From assembly GCF_004963255.1 (NCBI RefSeq), contig NZ_SUGA01000003.1:62001-126000 (forward strand): a stretch of DNA of 64,000 bases, given 5' to 3'. Below are positions 1 through 8,748 of the stretch, in pieces. The DNA is from Mesorhizobium sp. Lineage in GTDB: Bacteria > Pseudomonadota > Alphaproteobacteria > Rhizobiales > Rhizobiaceae. Every line of letters starts with the position of its first letter. Position 1 is the stretch's first letter. The notes under the pieces were generated by a model. That model was given only the letters and a program-made list of their open reading frames with translations, was not told the DNA's origin and ran no database searches. Position numbers and translations under genes: made by a program.

Positions 1-3
1 CCA

Positions 4-417
4 ATGAGCGACGCCCCCGGCTTTCGCTATATGCACACCATGATCAGGGTGCTCGACCTCGACAAGTCGATCGCCTTCTACACCGAAGTGCTCGGCATGA
101 CCTTGCTGCGCCGCGAGGATTATCCCGGCGGCAAGTTCACCAATGCCTTTGTCGGCTACGGGCCGGAGGACAAGGAAGCGGTCGTCGAGCTGACGCTGAA
201 CTGGGGCCGCGAGGAACCCTATGAGATCGGCACCGGCTTCGGCCATCTGGCGCTCGGCGTCAACGACATCTACGCCGTTTGCGCCGAGCTGGAAAAACGC
301 GGCGCCAAGATCCCGCGCAAGCCCGGGCCGATGCAGCACGGCACCACCCACATCGCCTTCGTCGAGGATCCGGACGGCTACAAGATCGAGCTGATCGGCC
401 TGGACACAATGCAGTAA
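4..417 (+). CDS. gloA: Lactoylglutathione lyase (glyoxalase I)
   Basis: The 137-residue product isomerises the hemithioacetal of methylglyoxal and glutathione to S-lactoylglutathione in the cytoplasm. The N-terminus (MHTMIRVLDLDKSIAFYTEV, residues 10-29) is the typical glyoxalase I start, with the first metal-ligand His at residue 11. HLALGVNDIYAV and the C-terminal AFVEDPDGYKIELI carry the second His region and the metal-binding Glu. Length matches the single-domain bacterial enzyme. Only three bases precede the ATG, so the start cannot be tested against a ribosome-binding site. A hairpin follows the stop at once, and the next gene is on the opposite strand, so it is not part of the importer operon. 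Confidence 0.93.
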   Translation: MSDAPGFRYMHTMIRVLDLDKSIAFYTEVLGMTLLRREDYPGGKFTNAFVGYGPEDKEAVVELTLNWGREEPYEIGTGFGHLALGVNDIYAVCAELEKRGAKIPRKPGPMQHGTTHIAFVEDPDGYKIELIGLDTMQ

Positions 418-426
418 ATTCAGCCC

Positions 427-457
427 GGACCGCACCGGCCTCGCGCCGATGCGGTCC
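427..457 (+). terminator. Hairpin terminator after gloA
   Basis: GGACCGCA (427-434) pairs perfectly with TGCGGTCC (450-457) and is followed by CTTTCC. It lies between the convergent gloA and importer 1 operons. The T tract is weak, so termination is inferred. Confidence 0.6.
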
Positions 458-500
458 CTTTCCGTCCGCGCTTGCTTGGGAGGCGGTGCGGATCGGTACG

Positions 501-1469
501 TCACTTGATGACCGCGATCTTGCTGCGGTCGATAGTGATGGCGACGGCGGCGATCAGGACCGCGCCGAACACCATGTTCTCCAGGAAGATATTGACGCCG
601 ACGAAGGTCATGCCGATGCGCACGATCGAGATGATCAGCGCGCCGACCGCGGTGCGCGCGACGCCACCCAGCCCGCCGGTGATCGCAGTGCCGCCGACAA
701 TGACGGCGGCGATGGCCGGCAGCAGCAGCTGGTTGGCGAGCACCGGAGAGCCGCTAGACAGCCTGGCCGCCAGCACGACGCCGGCGACGGCCGCCAGCAT
801 CCCCGACGCCGCGAAGGCGATGATCTTGGTGCGGTCGACATTGATGCCCGCGGCCCAGGCCGCCGGTTCGCCGGCACCGACCGCGATCGCCTGGCGGCCG
901 AAGCGCGTATAGCGCAGCACCAGGAAACTCGCGATGCCGATCAGCGCTGAAATCAGCACCACCATCGGCAGGCCGAAAATCGTGGCGTTGATCCAGGCGG
1001 TCTTTTCGCGGCCTGCTTCCTCGATGGTGATGGCGCGGCCGTTGGAAACCCAGAGCGCCAGCCCGGTGACCACGCCGCCGGTGGCCAAGGTCGCGACGAA
1101 GGACGGCACGCGTAGCTTGACATGCACGATGCCGCTCAGCAGCCCAAAGGCGAGGCCGGACAGGATCGCCACCGGAAAGGCGGCGAAGCCGAGCGAGGGC
1201 AGCAATTGCGCCAGCATCACGCTCGCCAGCGATGCCACCGCCTGGATCGACAGGTCGATGCCGCCGAGCAGGATGGCGAAGGTGACGCCGGTGGCCAGAA
1301 TGAACAGCACGGCGGTGTTGGCGAAGAGCAGCGCCAGCGTCTCGCCGGTCAGGAAGCCGGGCGCGGCGATCTCGATGATCAGCAGCAAGGCGACGAGCAG
1401 GACCAGCGGTATGGCGCCTTGCGTCCACTTGCCTTCGAAGACCTGCCTGATGGAAAAAACCTCGTTCAT
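501..1469 (-). CDS. CUT2-family sugar ABC transporter permease (importer 1)
   Basis: This 322-residue inner-membrane protein belongs to the BPD_transp_2/RbsC family, which forms the sugar channel. About nine hydrophobic segments are visible. The family motif GGIDLS lies at residues 69-74, and the C-terminal VGGTAITGGLGG loop region is present. It is the last gene of an operon read right to left (binding protein, permease, ATPase, permease), starting 4 nt after the ATPase stop. Two different permeases in the operon suggest a heterodimeric channel. The substrate cannot be read from the sequence; the neighbouring uronate genes suggest a sugar acid or a derivative. Confidence 0.9.
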   Translation of the reverse strand: MNEVFSIRQVFEGKWTQGAIPLVLLVALLLIIEIAAPGFLTGETLALLFANTAVLFILATGVTFAILLGGIDLSIQAVASLASVMLAQLLPSLGFAAFPVAILSGLAFGLLSGIVHVKLRVPSFVATLATGGVVTGLALWVSNGRAITIEEAGREKTAWINATIFGLPMVVLISALIGIASFLVLRYTRFGRQAIAVGAGEPAAWAAGINVDRTKIIAFAASGMLAAVAGVVLAARLSSGSPVLANQLLLPAIAAVIVGGTAITGGLGGVARTAVGALIISIVRIGMTFVGVNIFLENMVFGAVLIAAVAITIDRSKIAVIK

Positions 1470-1473
1470 CGGC

Positions 1474-2976
1474 TCACACCATCGCTCGCAAGAGGTCTAC
1501 CTGCTTGGGTTTGTTGCCGGGGCTCGCATTGAAGCGCGCGGTGATCTCGCCGTCGCGCATCACCAGCACCTGGTGCGACAGGCCGATCGTCTCTTCCAGC
1601 GTGTCGGAGATCAGAAGGATCGCCACGCCCTGCTCGGAGAGATCGCGCACCAGCTCGTAGACTTCCTCCTTGGCGCCGACATCGAGGCCGCGCGTCGGAT
1701 GATCAAGCACCAGGATGCGCGAGCCGGCCGTCATCCAGCGCGCCAGCACCACCTTCTGCTGGTTGCCGCCGCTGAGCTTGCGGCAGGCGGCGTCCGGTCC
1801 GGGCGCCTTGATGCTGAGCCGCTTGATCCAGTCGGCGGCAAGCCGCCGCTCCTTCGCGTAGTCGATGGCGCCGTTGCGCATGACGCTCGAGAGGTCCGCC
1901 AGCGAAATGTTCTCGGCGATCGACAGGAACATCACCAGCCCTTCCAGCCTGCGCTCGCGTGGCACATAGCCGATACCCCTGCGCACCGCCGGTTCCGGCG
2001 AGCCGAAGCGCACCGGCTCGCCGGCGATCTTCATCTCGCCGGCGTCATGCGGCAGGAATCCGCCGATGGTGCGGGTCACCTCTTCGCGGCCGGAGCCGAC
2101 GACGCCGGCGATGCCCACGATCTCGCCGGCGCGGATCGAAAGATCGACCCCGTGATAGAAGCCGTTAGCGCCCAGGCCCTTGGCCTCGACCATGATCTTG
2201 TCGCCCGGCGGCTGTTGGCGCGCCTCGCGGTAATATTCGGCCTGCAGCCCGCGCCCGACCATGATCTCGTGCAGCTCCGGCGCGGTGACTTGCGTGGCGC
2301 GGTGCTCAGCCACGACCGCGCCGTCCTTCATCGTGTAGACGCGGTCGGAGATCGCCAGCACTTCGTCGAGGCGGTGCGAAACAAAGACGAAGCTGGCGCG
2401 GGACTTCAGCGAGCGCACCCGCGCGAACAGAACCTCGATATCGGCGGCGTTGAGCACCGAGGTCGGCTCGTCGAGCAGGATAAGCAATGGACGCTCGACC
2501 ATCTCCTCCAGCGTCAGCGCCTTGGCGAGCTCGACCATCTGGCGCGCTGCGAAGGTCAGCTCGGAGGTGCGCGCGGTGACGTCGATGTCGACGCCGATCT
2601 TGGCGAGCTGCCGTCGCGCTGCGGCGTTCATGGCACGCCAATTGACGAGACCGAAGCGGGTGAAGCGGTCTTCCTCGCCCAGGTAGATGTTTTCGGCGAC
2701 GGTCAGGTTGAGAACCAGCGACTGCTCCTGGAACACCATGCCGATGCCGTGCCTGGCCGCGTCGCGGGCGTTGCGCAGCTTGAGCTGTTCGCCGTCAAGG
2801 GTAATCGTGCCGCCATCCGGCCGGTAGCCGCCGGCTAGCAGCCGCATCAGCGTGGACTTGCCGGCGCCGTTCTCGCCGATCAGCCCCACCACTTCGTTTG
2901 GCCGCACCTCTATGGAGACGTCGCGCAACGCCTGGACGCCGGGGAAATTCTTGATGATGTTCGACGCCTGCAGCAT
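1474..2976 (-). CDS. CUT2-family sugar ABC transporter ATPase, tandem domains (importer 1)
   Basis: The 500-residue cytoplasmic ATPase has two nucleotide-binding domains, as in RbsA/XylG/MglA. Domain 1 has Walker A GENGAGKST (34-42), a degenerate signature (LTFAARQ) and Walker B LLILLDEPTS. Domain 2 has the degenerate Walker A GVVGSGREE usual in this family and a full LSGGNQQK signature. Its Walker B reads ILVLDHPTRG, with His where the catalytic Glu is expected. The chosen ATG (MLQASNII) lies 5 nt after the upstream permease stop. The reading frame extends much further upstream, but only over that permease, so the longer form is rejected. Confidence 0.92.
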   Translation of the reverse strand: MLQASNIIKNFPGVQALRDVSIEVRPNEVVGLIGENGAGKSTLMRLLAGGYRPDGGTITLDGEQLKLRNARDAARHGIGMVFQEQSLVLNLTVAENIYLGEEDRFTRFGLVNWRAMNAAARRQLAKIGVDIDVTARTSELTFAARQMVELAKALTLEEMVERPLLILLDEPTSVLNAADIEVLFARVRSLKSRASFVFVSHRLDEVLAISDRVYTMKDGAVVAEHRATQVTAPELHEIMVGRGLQAEYYREARQQPPGDKIMVEAKGLGANGFYHGVDLSIRAGEIVGIAGVVGSGREEVTRTIGGFLPHDAGEMKIAGEPVRFGSPEPAVRRGIGYVPRERRLEGLVMFLSIAENISLADLSSVMRNGAIDYAKERRLAADWIKRLSIKAPGPDAACRKLSGGNQQKVVLARWMTAGSRILVLDHPTRGLDVGAKEEVYELVRDLSEQGVAILLISDTLEETIGLSHQVLVMRDGEITARFNASPGNKPKQVDLLRAMV

Positions 2977-2981
2977 GGCGG

Positions 2982-3965
2982 TCACTTCACGATCTTGAGG
3001 CGAACGCGGTCGAGCGACAGCGCCACCGCGGCGATGATCATCAGGCCCTGCACAGTCTGCTGGATATAAGGCGAGATGCCCAGCAGGATCATGCCGTTGG
3101 CGAGGACGGTGACAATCAGCACGCCGATCAGCGTATTGACGACACCTCCCTCGCCGCCGGTCAGCGCCGTGCCGCCGACGACCACGGCCGTGACCGCCGC
3201 AAACAGCCTGCCGTCGCCGATGACGGCATGCGACTGGCCGAGCTGGGCCGCGGCGAGCACGCCTGCAATGCCGAAGAAGAAACCCGCCAGCGCGAAGGCC
3301 GCGATGCGCACGCGCGTGACGTTGACGCCAGAGAGCTTGGTCACGTCCTCGTCGCCGCCGATGGCCAATATGTGGCGGCCGAGCCGGGTGTGATACTGGA
3401 TGATCGCGGCGAGCACGAAGGCCCCGACCGCGACCCAAACCGCCAGCGGCAGTCCGAGGAAACGATGCAAGGCGAGGTCGCGGATCGAAGCGTCATTGAG
3501 GCGGATGGCCGAGCCGCCCAGCATGTAGACCGACAGGCCGAGCCCGATGAACCACATGCCGAGCGTCGCCATGAAGGATGGGATGCGCAGCATCGTCTGC
3601 ACGAGGCCGCTGATCAGCCCCATGATCGTGCCCGCGGCGACCGCCGCCAGCACCGCCCACCAGCCATAGTCGTTGCCGTTGCTGTCATTGGCGGCCAGCA
3701 GCACCACCACCATCGCCGCCACGGACAGCGTGCCCTCGACCGAAAGATCGATACTGCCCATCAGGATGATGAAGGTCAGCCCCATCGCCAGTGTCAGCGG
3801 GACCGCGGCGGAGTTCGCGAGCCGCACCAGATTGCGCAGCTCGATGAAATTGGGATTGGCGATGGTGATCAGAATGCACAGCACGACCAGCACCGCCAGC
3901 GGCGCGAGCCTGCGCCAGCGCCTGCCGCCGAGCATGCTGGCGATGCGGCCGGAGAGGAATGTCAT
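2982..3965 (-). CDS. CUT2-family sugar ABC transporter permease (importer 1)
   Basis: This 327-residue inner-membrane permease of the RbsC/BPD_transp_2 family carries GSIDLSVEG at 70-78, a variant of the GGIDLS motif, and VVVGGTALTGGEGG towards the C-terminus. I took the start MTFLSGRIAS, just before the first hydrophobic segment. The frame is open for another 53 codons upstream, but those are non-hydrophobic and not family-like. It is the second gene of the importer 1 operon, 163 nt downstream of the binding-protein gene, a gap that contains GC-rich inverted sequence around 4090-4125. Confidence 0.9.
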   Translation of the reverse strand: MTFLSGRIASMLGGRRWRRLAPLAVLVVLCILITIANPNFIELRNLVRLANSAAVPLTLAMGLTFIILMGSIDLSVEGTLSVAAMVVVLLAANDSNGNDYGWWAVLAAVAAGTIMGLISGLVQTMLRIPSFMATLGMWFIGLGLSVYMLGGSAIRLNDASIRDLALHRFLGLPLAVWVAVGAFVLAAIIQYHTRLGRHILAIGGDEDVTKLSGVNVTRVRIAAFALAGFFFGIAGVLAAAQLGQSHAVIGDGRLFAAVTAVVVGGTALTGGEGGVVNTLIGVLIVTVLANGMILLGISPYIQQTVQGLMIIAAVALSLDRVRLKIVK

Positions 3966-4128
3966 AAGCGTCGTCCGCTCGATGTCCGAAACGGACTTCA
4001 GGGGTTCTGTCTGGATTGTCAAGAAACCGCTTCCCGTCTGCTGGTGACAGGCGTCGTGGCCACGGGCGCAAGACGCCGGCAAGAAAGAGCGGGCGGCCGC
4101 CAGGGAGAAGCCGGCCCGCCCCAACGGG

Positions 4129-5211
4129 TCAGGCGCGGATCGCTCCGGTCACCCGGCCCCACAGATCGTTCCAGTCAATCTCGGGCTTCGACTCGACATT
4201 GGTCTTGTAATATTCCTCGACATTGTCGTGCGAGATCAGCACCGCCTTGCCGTAGAATTCGCGGTGCTCCGGCGGCTCCTTGGCCGGGTCGAACTTGCCG
4301 ATCTTGGCGTTGTAGCCGATCGCAAGCCCCATGCCGCCCTGCCAGAACGGATCCGAGGTGACCGTGCAGGCGAACTCGCCTGTGCGCACCGCGTCGACTG
4401 CCGTCTTGATGCCGTCGACACCGACGATCGGCACCTTGCCGGCGAGGTTCTCGGCGCGCAGCGCTTCGAGCGCGCCGGAGCCCATGTCGTCATTGGCGGC
4501 CCAGATGCCCTTGATGTCGTCGCCGAAGCGGGTCAGCAGATTGCCCATCAGGTCGAAGGCCTCGGTGGATTTCCAGTTTGCGACCTGGAAGTCGAGCAGC
4601 TTGATGTCGGGATTGGCGGCAAGCGCCGCATCGAGGCCCTTCTTCCGCTCGATCGCGGCCGTGGTCGAGATCAGGCCGCCGAGCGCGACGATGCCGCCCT
4701 TGCCGCCCATCGTCTTGAACAGGATCTCGGCGATGGTCTTGCCGCTGGCGATGCCGTCGAACTCGATATGCGAGACATAGTTCGGGTTGAAGTCCTTTGG
4801 GTGCAGGTCCGCCGGCTTGTTCCACTGCGTCACCACATAGGCGCCGGCCTTGGCGCAGGCTTCGACGATCGGGCGCGCGTCGGGCGTGTCGTTGGGGTCG
4901 GAATTGAGCACCATGTTGCCGTTGGTCTTGGCCAGCATCGCCTTGATGTCGGCGATGCCCTTCTCGCTGTTTCCTTCCGAAACCAGCGTGACATGCTCCA
5001 GCCCGGCCCATTTGGCATAGGCCTCGGCGCCGGTCTTCCACACCGCGTGATAGGGATTGGACAACGAGCGGATCGACGTCACCAGCGTCGGCTTGTCGGC
5101 CGCGCGCAATATGTTCGGCATCGCCAGCGTCACCGCGCCGGCGGCGGCGCCCAGCATCAGCGTCCGGCGGCTGACCCTGCCGGAAAAAACAAGACCATTG
5201 CTGTCCTTCAT
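4129..5211 (-). CDS. Sugar ABC transporter substrate-binding protein, Tat-exported (importer 1)
   Basis: The 360-residue periplasmic binding protein is of the ribose/galactose-type (Peripla_BP_4). The N-terminus has a twin-arginine signal: SRRTLML at 14-20, a hydrophobic stretch, then LRAAD as the likely cleavage site near residue 37. The chosen ATG (MKDSNGLV) has GGGAGG upstream; an in-frame extension of 27 codons has no support. It is the first gene of the operon, divergent from the GMC oxidoreductase gene across a 211-bp promoter region. Tat export of such binding proteins is common in rhizobia. The ligand is unknown. Confidence 0.9.
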   Translation of the reverse strand: MKDSNGLVFSGRVSRRTLMLGAAAGAVTLAMPNILRAADKPTLVTSIRSLSNPYHAVWKTGAEAYAKWAGLEHVTLVSEGNSEKGIADIKAMLAKTNGNMVLNSDPNDTPDARPIVEACAKAGAYVVTQWNKPADLHPKDFNPNYVSHIEFDGIASGKTIAEILFKTMGGKGGIVALGGLISTTAAIERKKGLDAALAANPDIKLLDFQVANWKSTEAFDLMGNLLTRFGDDIKGIWAANDDMGSGALEALRAENLAGKVPIVGVDGIKTAVDAVRTGEFACTVTSDPFWQGGMGLAIGYNAKIGKFDPAKEPPEHREFYGKAVLISHDNVEEYYKTNVESKPEIDWNDLWGRVTGAIRA

Positions 5212-5302
5212 TTCGAACCTCCCGATTGAATTTATTTGCCGCCCGGCGCTTGCGCAGGGCGCGCGGCCGGGTCCTCCAGCGAGGGTCGTCAATCTCCTCT
5301 AC

Positions 5303-5313
5303 TTGTATGACAA
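5303..5313. promoter_or_regulatory. Candidate GntR-type operator TTGTATGACAA
   Basis: The dyad TTGT-N3-ACAA sits in the divergent promoter between the importer 1 binding protein (starts 5211) and the GMC oxidoreductase (starts 5423). A near copy, TTATATGACAA, occurs in the importer 2 promoter at 12906. The FadR/GntR regulator encoded at 8000 is the nearest candidate binder. This is inference from motif recurrence. Confidence 0.4.
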
Positions 5314-5422
5314 CCCTTCAACACTGCAACCATACTCTTTCTCTTGACGCGGCACAAGCGACTTGAGATCGTCGCGCGCATGAAGAGCGAGGCACTGACT
5401 TCGCCTCGGCAAGGGAGCGAGA

Positions 5423-7015
5423 ATGGCGGATTATATCATCGTTGGCGGCGGCTCGGCCGGCTGCGTTCTTGCCGCCAGGCTGAGCGAGGATCCAGGCCTG
5501 TCGGTCGTCCTGCTCGAGGCCGGTCCGCCCGACACGGACCGCTACATCCATATGCCCGTCGGCTTCTTCAAGATGACGTCGGGACCGCTGATCTGGGGCT
5601 ATGACGCCGCGCCCGGCAAGGAGATCGACGGCCGCGTCATGGTCTACCCGCAGGCACGGGTGCTGGGCGGCGGCTCGTCCATTAATGCCCAGGTGTTCAC
5701 GCGAGGCTGCCCGCAGGACTATGACGGCTGGGCGGCCGACTTCGGCTGTACCGGATGGGGCTATGCCGATGTGCTGCCCTATTTCGTCCGGTCCGAGGGC
5801 AACGACACCTTCGCCGGCCGTGAGCACGGCATCGACGGTCCGCTCGGCGTTTCCAGCGGCGCACCGCACCCGCTGACTCGGATCTTCGTCAAGGCGGCGC
5901 AGCAGGCCGGCCTGCCCTTCCGCGCCGACTTCAATGCCGGCGAGCAGGAAGGCGCCGGCTTTTACCAGACCACGACGCGCAACGGCAGGCGCTCGAGCAC
6001 GGCGGTCGCCTATCTGAAACCCGCGCTCGGCCGCGGGAATCTGACACTGCGCACCGACGCCACGGCCAGCCGCGTCGTTGTCGAGAACGGCCGCGCCATT
6101 GGCGTCGAGATCATCGCCAACGGCCGCACCGAGCTCATGCGCGCCGAACGCGAGGTGATCGTGACCGCGGGCGCCATCGGCTCGCCGAAACTCCTGATGC
6201 TGTCCGGCATCGGCCCGGCCGCGCATCTCGGCCAGCACGGCATCAAGGTGGTTCACGATCTGGAAAACGTCGGCCAGAACCTGCACGACCATATGGACGT
6301 CGACGTTGTCGCCGAACTCAATGGGCCGCACGGCATCGACCGCTATAAGAAGAAGCGCTGGCAGGCCGTTGCCGGTCTCGAATACGCGCTGTTCGGCAAA
6401 GGACCGGTTGCCTCCAACATCGTCGAGGCCGGCGGTTTCTGGTGGGGCGACCGCGCCGAGAAGACGCCCGACATCCAGTTCCACTTCCTGCCCGGCGCCG
6501 GCGTCGAGGAAGGCATCGGCTCGGTTCCCGGCGGCAACGGCTGCACGCTGAACTCCTACCATGTTCGGCCGCGCTCGCGCGGCAGCGTGGCACTGCGCTC
6601 GGCGGATTTGCGCGATGCGCCGGTCATCGATCCCAATCCCTTTGCCGAGCGCTACGACCTCGAGCGCGCCATCGACGGCATCGAGATCAGCCGCGAGATC
6701 CTCTCGCAGCCGGCCTTTGCCAAATACATCAGCCGCGAACACCTGCCGGGTGCGGGATGCCAAGGCCGCGCGGCGCTCGAAGCCTTTGCCCGTGAGCATG
6801 GCCGCAGCGCCTACCATCCGGTCGGCACCTGCCGCATGGGCGGCGATGCGGGCAGCGTCGTCGATCCGGAGCTGCGTGTGCGCGGGCTGCAAGGCTTGCG
6901 CGTCTGCGACAGCTCGGTCATGCCGCGGATCGTGTCGTCGAACACCAACGCAGCGGTGATCATGATCGCCGAGAAGGCGGCGGATATGATCATCGGCAAG
7001 ACACCGGCGGCATAG
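5423..7015 (+). CDS. GMC-family FAD-dependent oxidoreductase (choline-dehydrogenase-like)
   Basis: The 530-residue flavoprotein oxidises an alcohol or sugar alcohol, with electrons leaving through FAD. GGGSAG (8-13) and LEAG (31-34) form the N-terminal FAD Rossmann motif. ARVLGGGSSINAQVFTRG (about 78-95) is GMC signature 1, and AGAIGSPKLLMLSGIGP is signature 2. HPVGTCRMG places the catalytic His at 465 with the partner Asn near 507. A good ribosome-binding site (AGGGAGCGAGA) precedes the ATG. It is divergent from importer 1 and ends 1 bp from the convergent uronate dehydrogenase gene. The true substrate is unknown; the choline-dehydrogenase label only reflects family resemblance. Confidence 0.9.
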   Translation: MADYIIVGGGSAGCVLAARLSEDPGLSVVLLEAGPPDTDRYIHMPVGFFKMTSGPLIWGYDAAPGKEIDGRVMVYPQARVLGGGSSINAQVFTRGCPQDYDGWAADFGCTGWGYADVLPYFVRSEGNDTFAGREHGIDGPLGVSSGAPHPLTRIFVKAAQQAGLPFRADFNAGEQEGAGFYQTTTRNGRRSSTAVAYLKPALGRGNLTLRTDATASRVVVENGRAIGVEIIANGRTELMRAEREVIVTAGAIGSPKLLMLSGIGPAAHLGQHGIKVVHDLENVGQNLHDHMDVDVVAELNGPHGIDRYKKKRWQAVAGLEYALFGKGPVASNIVEAGGFWWGDRAEKTPDIQFHFLPGAGVEEGIGSVPGGNGCTLNSYHVRPRSRGSVALRSADLRDAPVIDPNPFAERYDLERAIDGIEISREILSQPAFAKYISREHLPGAGCQGRAALEAFAREHGRSAYHPVGTCRMGGDAGSVVDPELRVRGLQGLRVCDSSVMPRIVSSNTNAAVIMIAEKAADMIIGKTPAA

Positions 7016-7016
7016 C

Positions 7017-7847
7017 TCACTCGTTCTCGAACATCTCGCGTGGCGGAAAATCCGCGCGGCTGTAGTCGACGACGATGAACTTGCCGCCCTGGTAGCGCTC
7101 GACCACCGGGTTGTCGGTCACCTTGCCGCGCACACGCTCGGCCTGGCCGTCGGAACTGTCCTGCGGCGTCCAGCCGAGCTTCTTGCGGGCATCCTTTCGC
7201 CAGAAGCCGCGGCTGTTGTTGGACTGGCCCCAGATCACGGAACAATCGACGCGCTCCGCTTCAGCGCAACGTGCGATCAGCCGCACGAAATCGTCGTGCG
7301 ATATCCAGGTCGAGAGAATGCGCTCGTCGGGCACTTCCGGCAGCACGGAACCGATGCGGATCAGTACGCTCTCCACCGCATGCTTGTCGAAATAGAGCCG
7401 CGCCAGCATCTCGCCATAGGCCTTCGACAGGCCGTAATAGCCGTCCGGCCTGAGCAGGCAATCCTGGTCAAGAATCTCGGTCCGCTCGTAGAGGCCGACC
7501 GCATGCACCGAGGACGGGAACACGACGCGCGCTTTCTCCCGGCGCGCCGCCTCGTAGATGTGGTAGGCGCCGCGGATGTTTGGGCCGAGCACGGTCTCGA
7601 AGGGTTGCTCGGTGGAGATGCCGCCGAAATGCAGGATCAGGCCGCAGCCCTCGGCTAGTTCATCCACCGCCTTCTGGTCCTCGAGATCGGCCAGGGTGAA
7701 GCTTGCCCTGTCCGGCAACGGGATCGGCAAGGGCGCGACATCGGTGAGCCGCAACGTCCAGCCCAGTGAAGCCAGCCTGGCCGAGAGCAGCCTTCCGATC
7801 GTGCCGGATGCCCCGGTCAACAACACAGGTTTTGTGGAAGCCATCAT
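7017..7847 (-). CDS. NAD-dependent uronate dehydrogenase-like epimerase/dehydratase-family protein
   Basis: The 276-residue extended SDR has TGASGTIG at 11-18 and YxxxK at Tyr138/Lys142, with Ser112-Ser113 before it. The blocks ILHFGGISTEQPFE, YGLSKAYGEMLARLYFDK and LSTWISHDDFV match what I know of uronate dehydrogenase (Udh), which oxidises galacturonate or glucuronate to the aldarolactone. The start is an ATG-ATG pair preceded by an AAAGGGCAG region. It is divergent from the GntR regulator. With KdgD nearby, an oxidative uronate route is likely, although the aldarate dehydratase and lactonase of that route are not next to it. Confidence 0.82.
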   Translation of the reverse strand: MMASTKPVLLTGASGTIGRLLSARLASLGWTLRLTDVAPLPIPLPDRASFTLADLEDQKAVDELAEGCGLILHFGGISTEQPFETVLGPNIRGAYHIYEAARREKARVVFPSSVHAVGLYERTEILDQDCLLRPDGYYGLSKAYGEMLARLYFDKHAVESVLIRIGSVLPEVPDERILSTWISHDDFVRLIARCAEAERVDCSVIWGQSNNSRGFWRKDARKKLGWTPQDSSDGQAERVRGKVTDNPVVERYQGGKFIVVDYSRADFPPREMFENE

Positions 7848-7999
7848 GGCCTGCCCTTTCCCGGTCCCTACGCCGATACTTGCGCGCACCCGCGAAGGAC
7901 CGCACAGATTGCCTTCGGCACGGCCGTTGAAAATCTCATCATATCACCAGACAAATTATGACTTGCCAGCAAATGCGGTTCGTTTATTGCTTGGCGACG

Positions 8000-8731
8000 A
8001 TGAAACGTTCCTTTGGCCTTCCCCCGCAGATCAGCCGCACTGCGCAGGTTGCGGACTGGTTTGCGCGCGAAATACGAGCCGGTCACTTGACGAGCGGCGA
8101 AAAACTGCCGACCGAGCAGGAGCTGATTGCGCAATTCGGCGTGAGCCGCACGGTGATCCGCGAAGCCATGGCCTCGCTGCGCTCGGAAGGGCTTGTTGTC
8201 AGCCGCCAGGGGGCGGGCGTGTTCGTCGCCGATCATCAGGCCGCCACCACCTTCCGCATCATCTCCGACGAGCTCACCTCGCTGACCGAAGTGCAGAACG
8301 TGCTGCAGCTTCGGCTGGCGGTGGAACAGGAAGCCGCCGGCATCGCCGCCGAGAAGCGCAGCGACGACGATCTTGCCCGCATGCGCGACTGCCTCGATGC
8401 CATCGACGCCTCGATCGCGGCGGGCGAGAGCGCCATCGAGCCGGATTTCGCCTTCCACCGTGCGATCGCGTCCGCCACCGGCAACCCCTATTTCGAACGC
8501 TTCATGCATTTCCTCGGACCCGTCATCATTCCGCGCCAGCTGATGCGCCCGCGCGACGAAACGCCGGAGCAGCGGCGGCTGTATCTGGAGCAGGTCCAGA
8601 CGGAGCACCGCCGCATCTACCAGGCCATCGAGCGGCAGAATGTAGAAGCCGCCCGCTTCACCTTGCGCGAGCATCTGGAAGCGGGCCGCGAGCGCTATCG
8701 CCGCATGGTCGACGGTCCGGCAAGCCGGTAA
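8000..8731 (+). CDS. FadR/GntR-family transcriptional regulator
   Basis: The 243-residue regulator has an N-terminal winged helix (KLPTEQELIAQFGVSRTVIR is the typical GntR recognition region, about 35-54) and a C-terminal all-helical FCD domain (DFAFHRAIASATGNPYFERF). FCD domains usually bind a carboxylic or sugar acid and a metal. I took the ATG giving MKRSFGLPPQ; an ATG 14 codons upstream is also open. It is divergent from the uronate dehydrogenase gene and convergent with kdgD. It likely represses the uronate block and perhaps both neighbouring importers through TTGTATGACAA-like sites. Confidence 0.87.
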   Translation: MKRSFGLPPQISRTAQVADWFAREIRAGHLTSGEKLPTEQELIAQFGVSRTVIREAMASLRSEGLVVSRQGAGVFVADHQAATTFRIISDELTSLTEVQNVLQLRLAVEQEAAGIAAEKRSDDDLARMRDCLDAIDASIAAGESAIEPDFAFHRAIASATGNPYFERFMHFLGPVIIPRQLMRPRDETPEQRRLYLEQVQTEHRRIYQAIERQNVEAARFTLREHLEAGRERYRRMVDGPASR

Positions 8732-8748
8732 CACAGGATCCATCAGAC

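Noticed and set aside
1474..3438. A 654-codon frame containing the importer 1 ATPase and its upstream permease region
   Set aside because: The first 154 codons overlap the permease gene in another frame and are Arg/His-rich as expected from GC-biased shadows. The start at 2976 fits the family and the junction.
5318..6892. A 524-codon minus-strand frame across the GMC oxidoreductase
   Set aside because: It lies antisense to a clear FAD enzyme and its translation is rich in Arg, Ala, Asp and Gly without domain motifs. It is the usual shadow of a high-GC gene.
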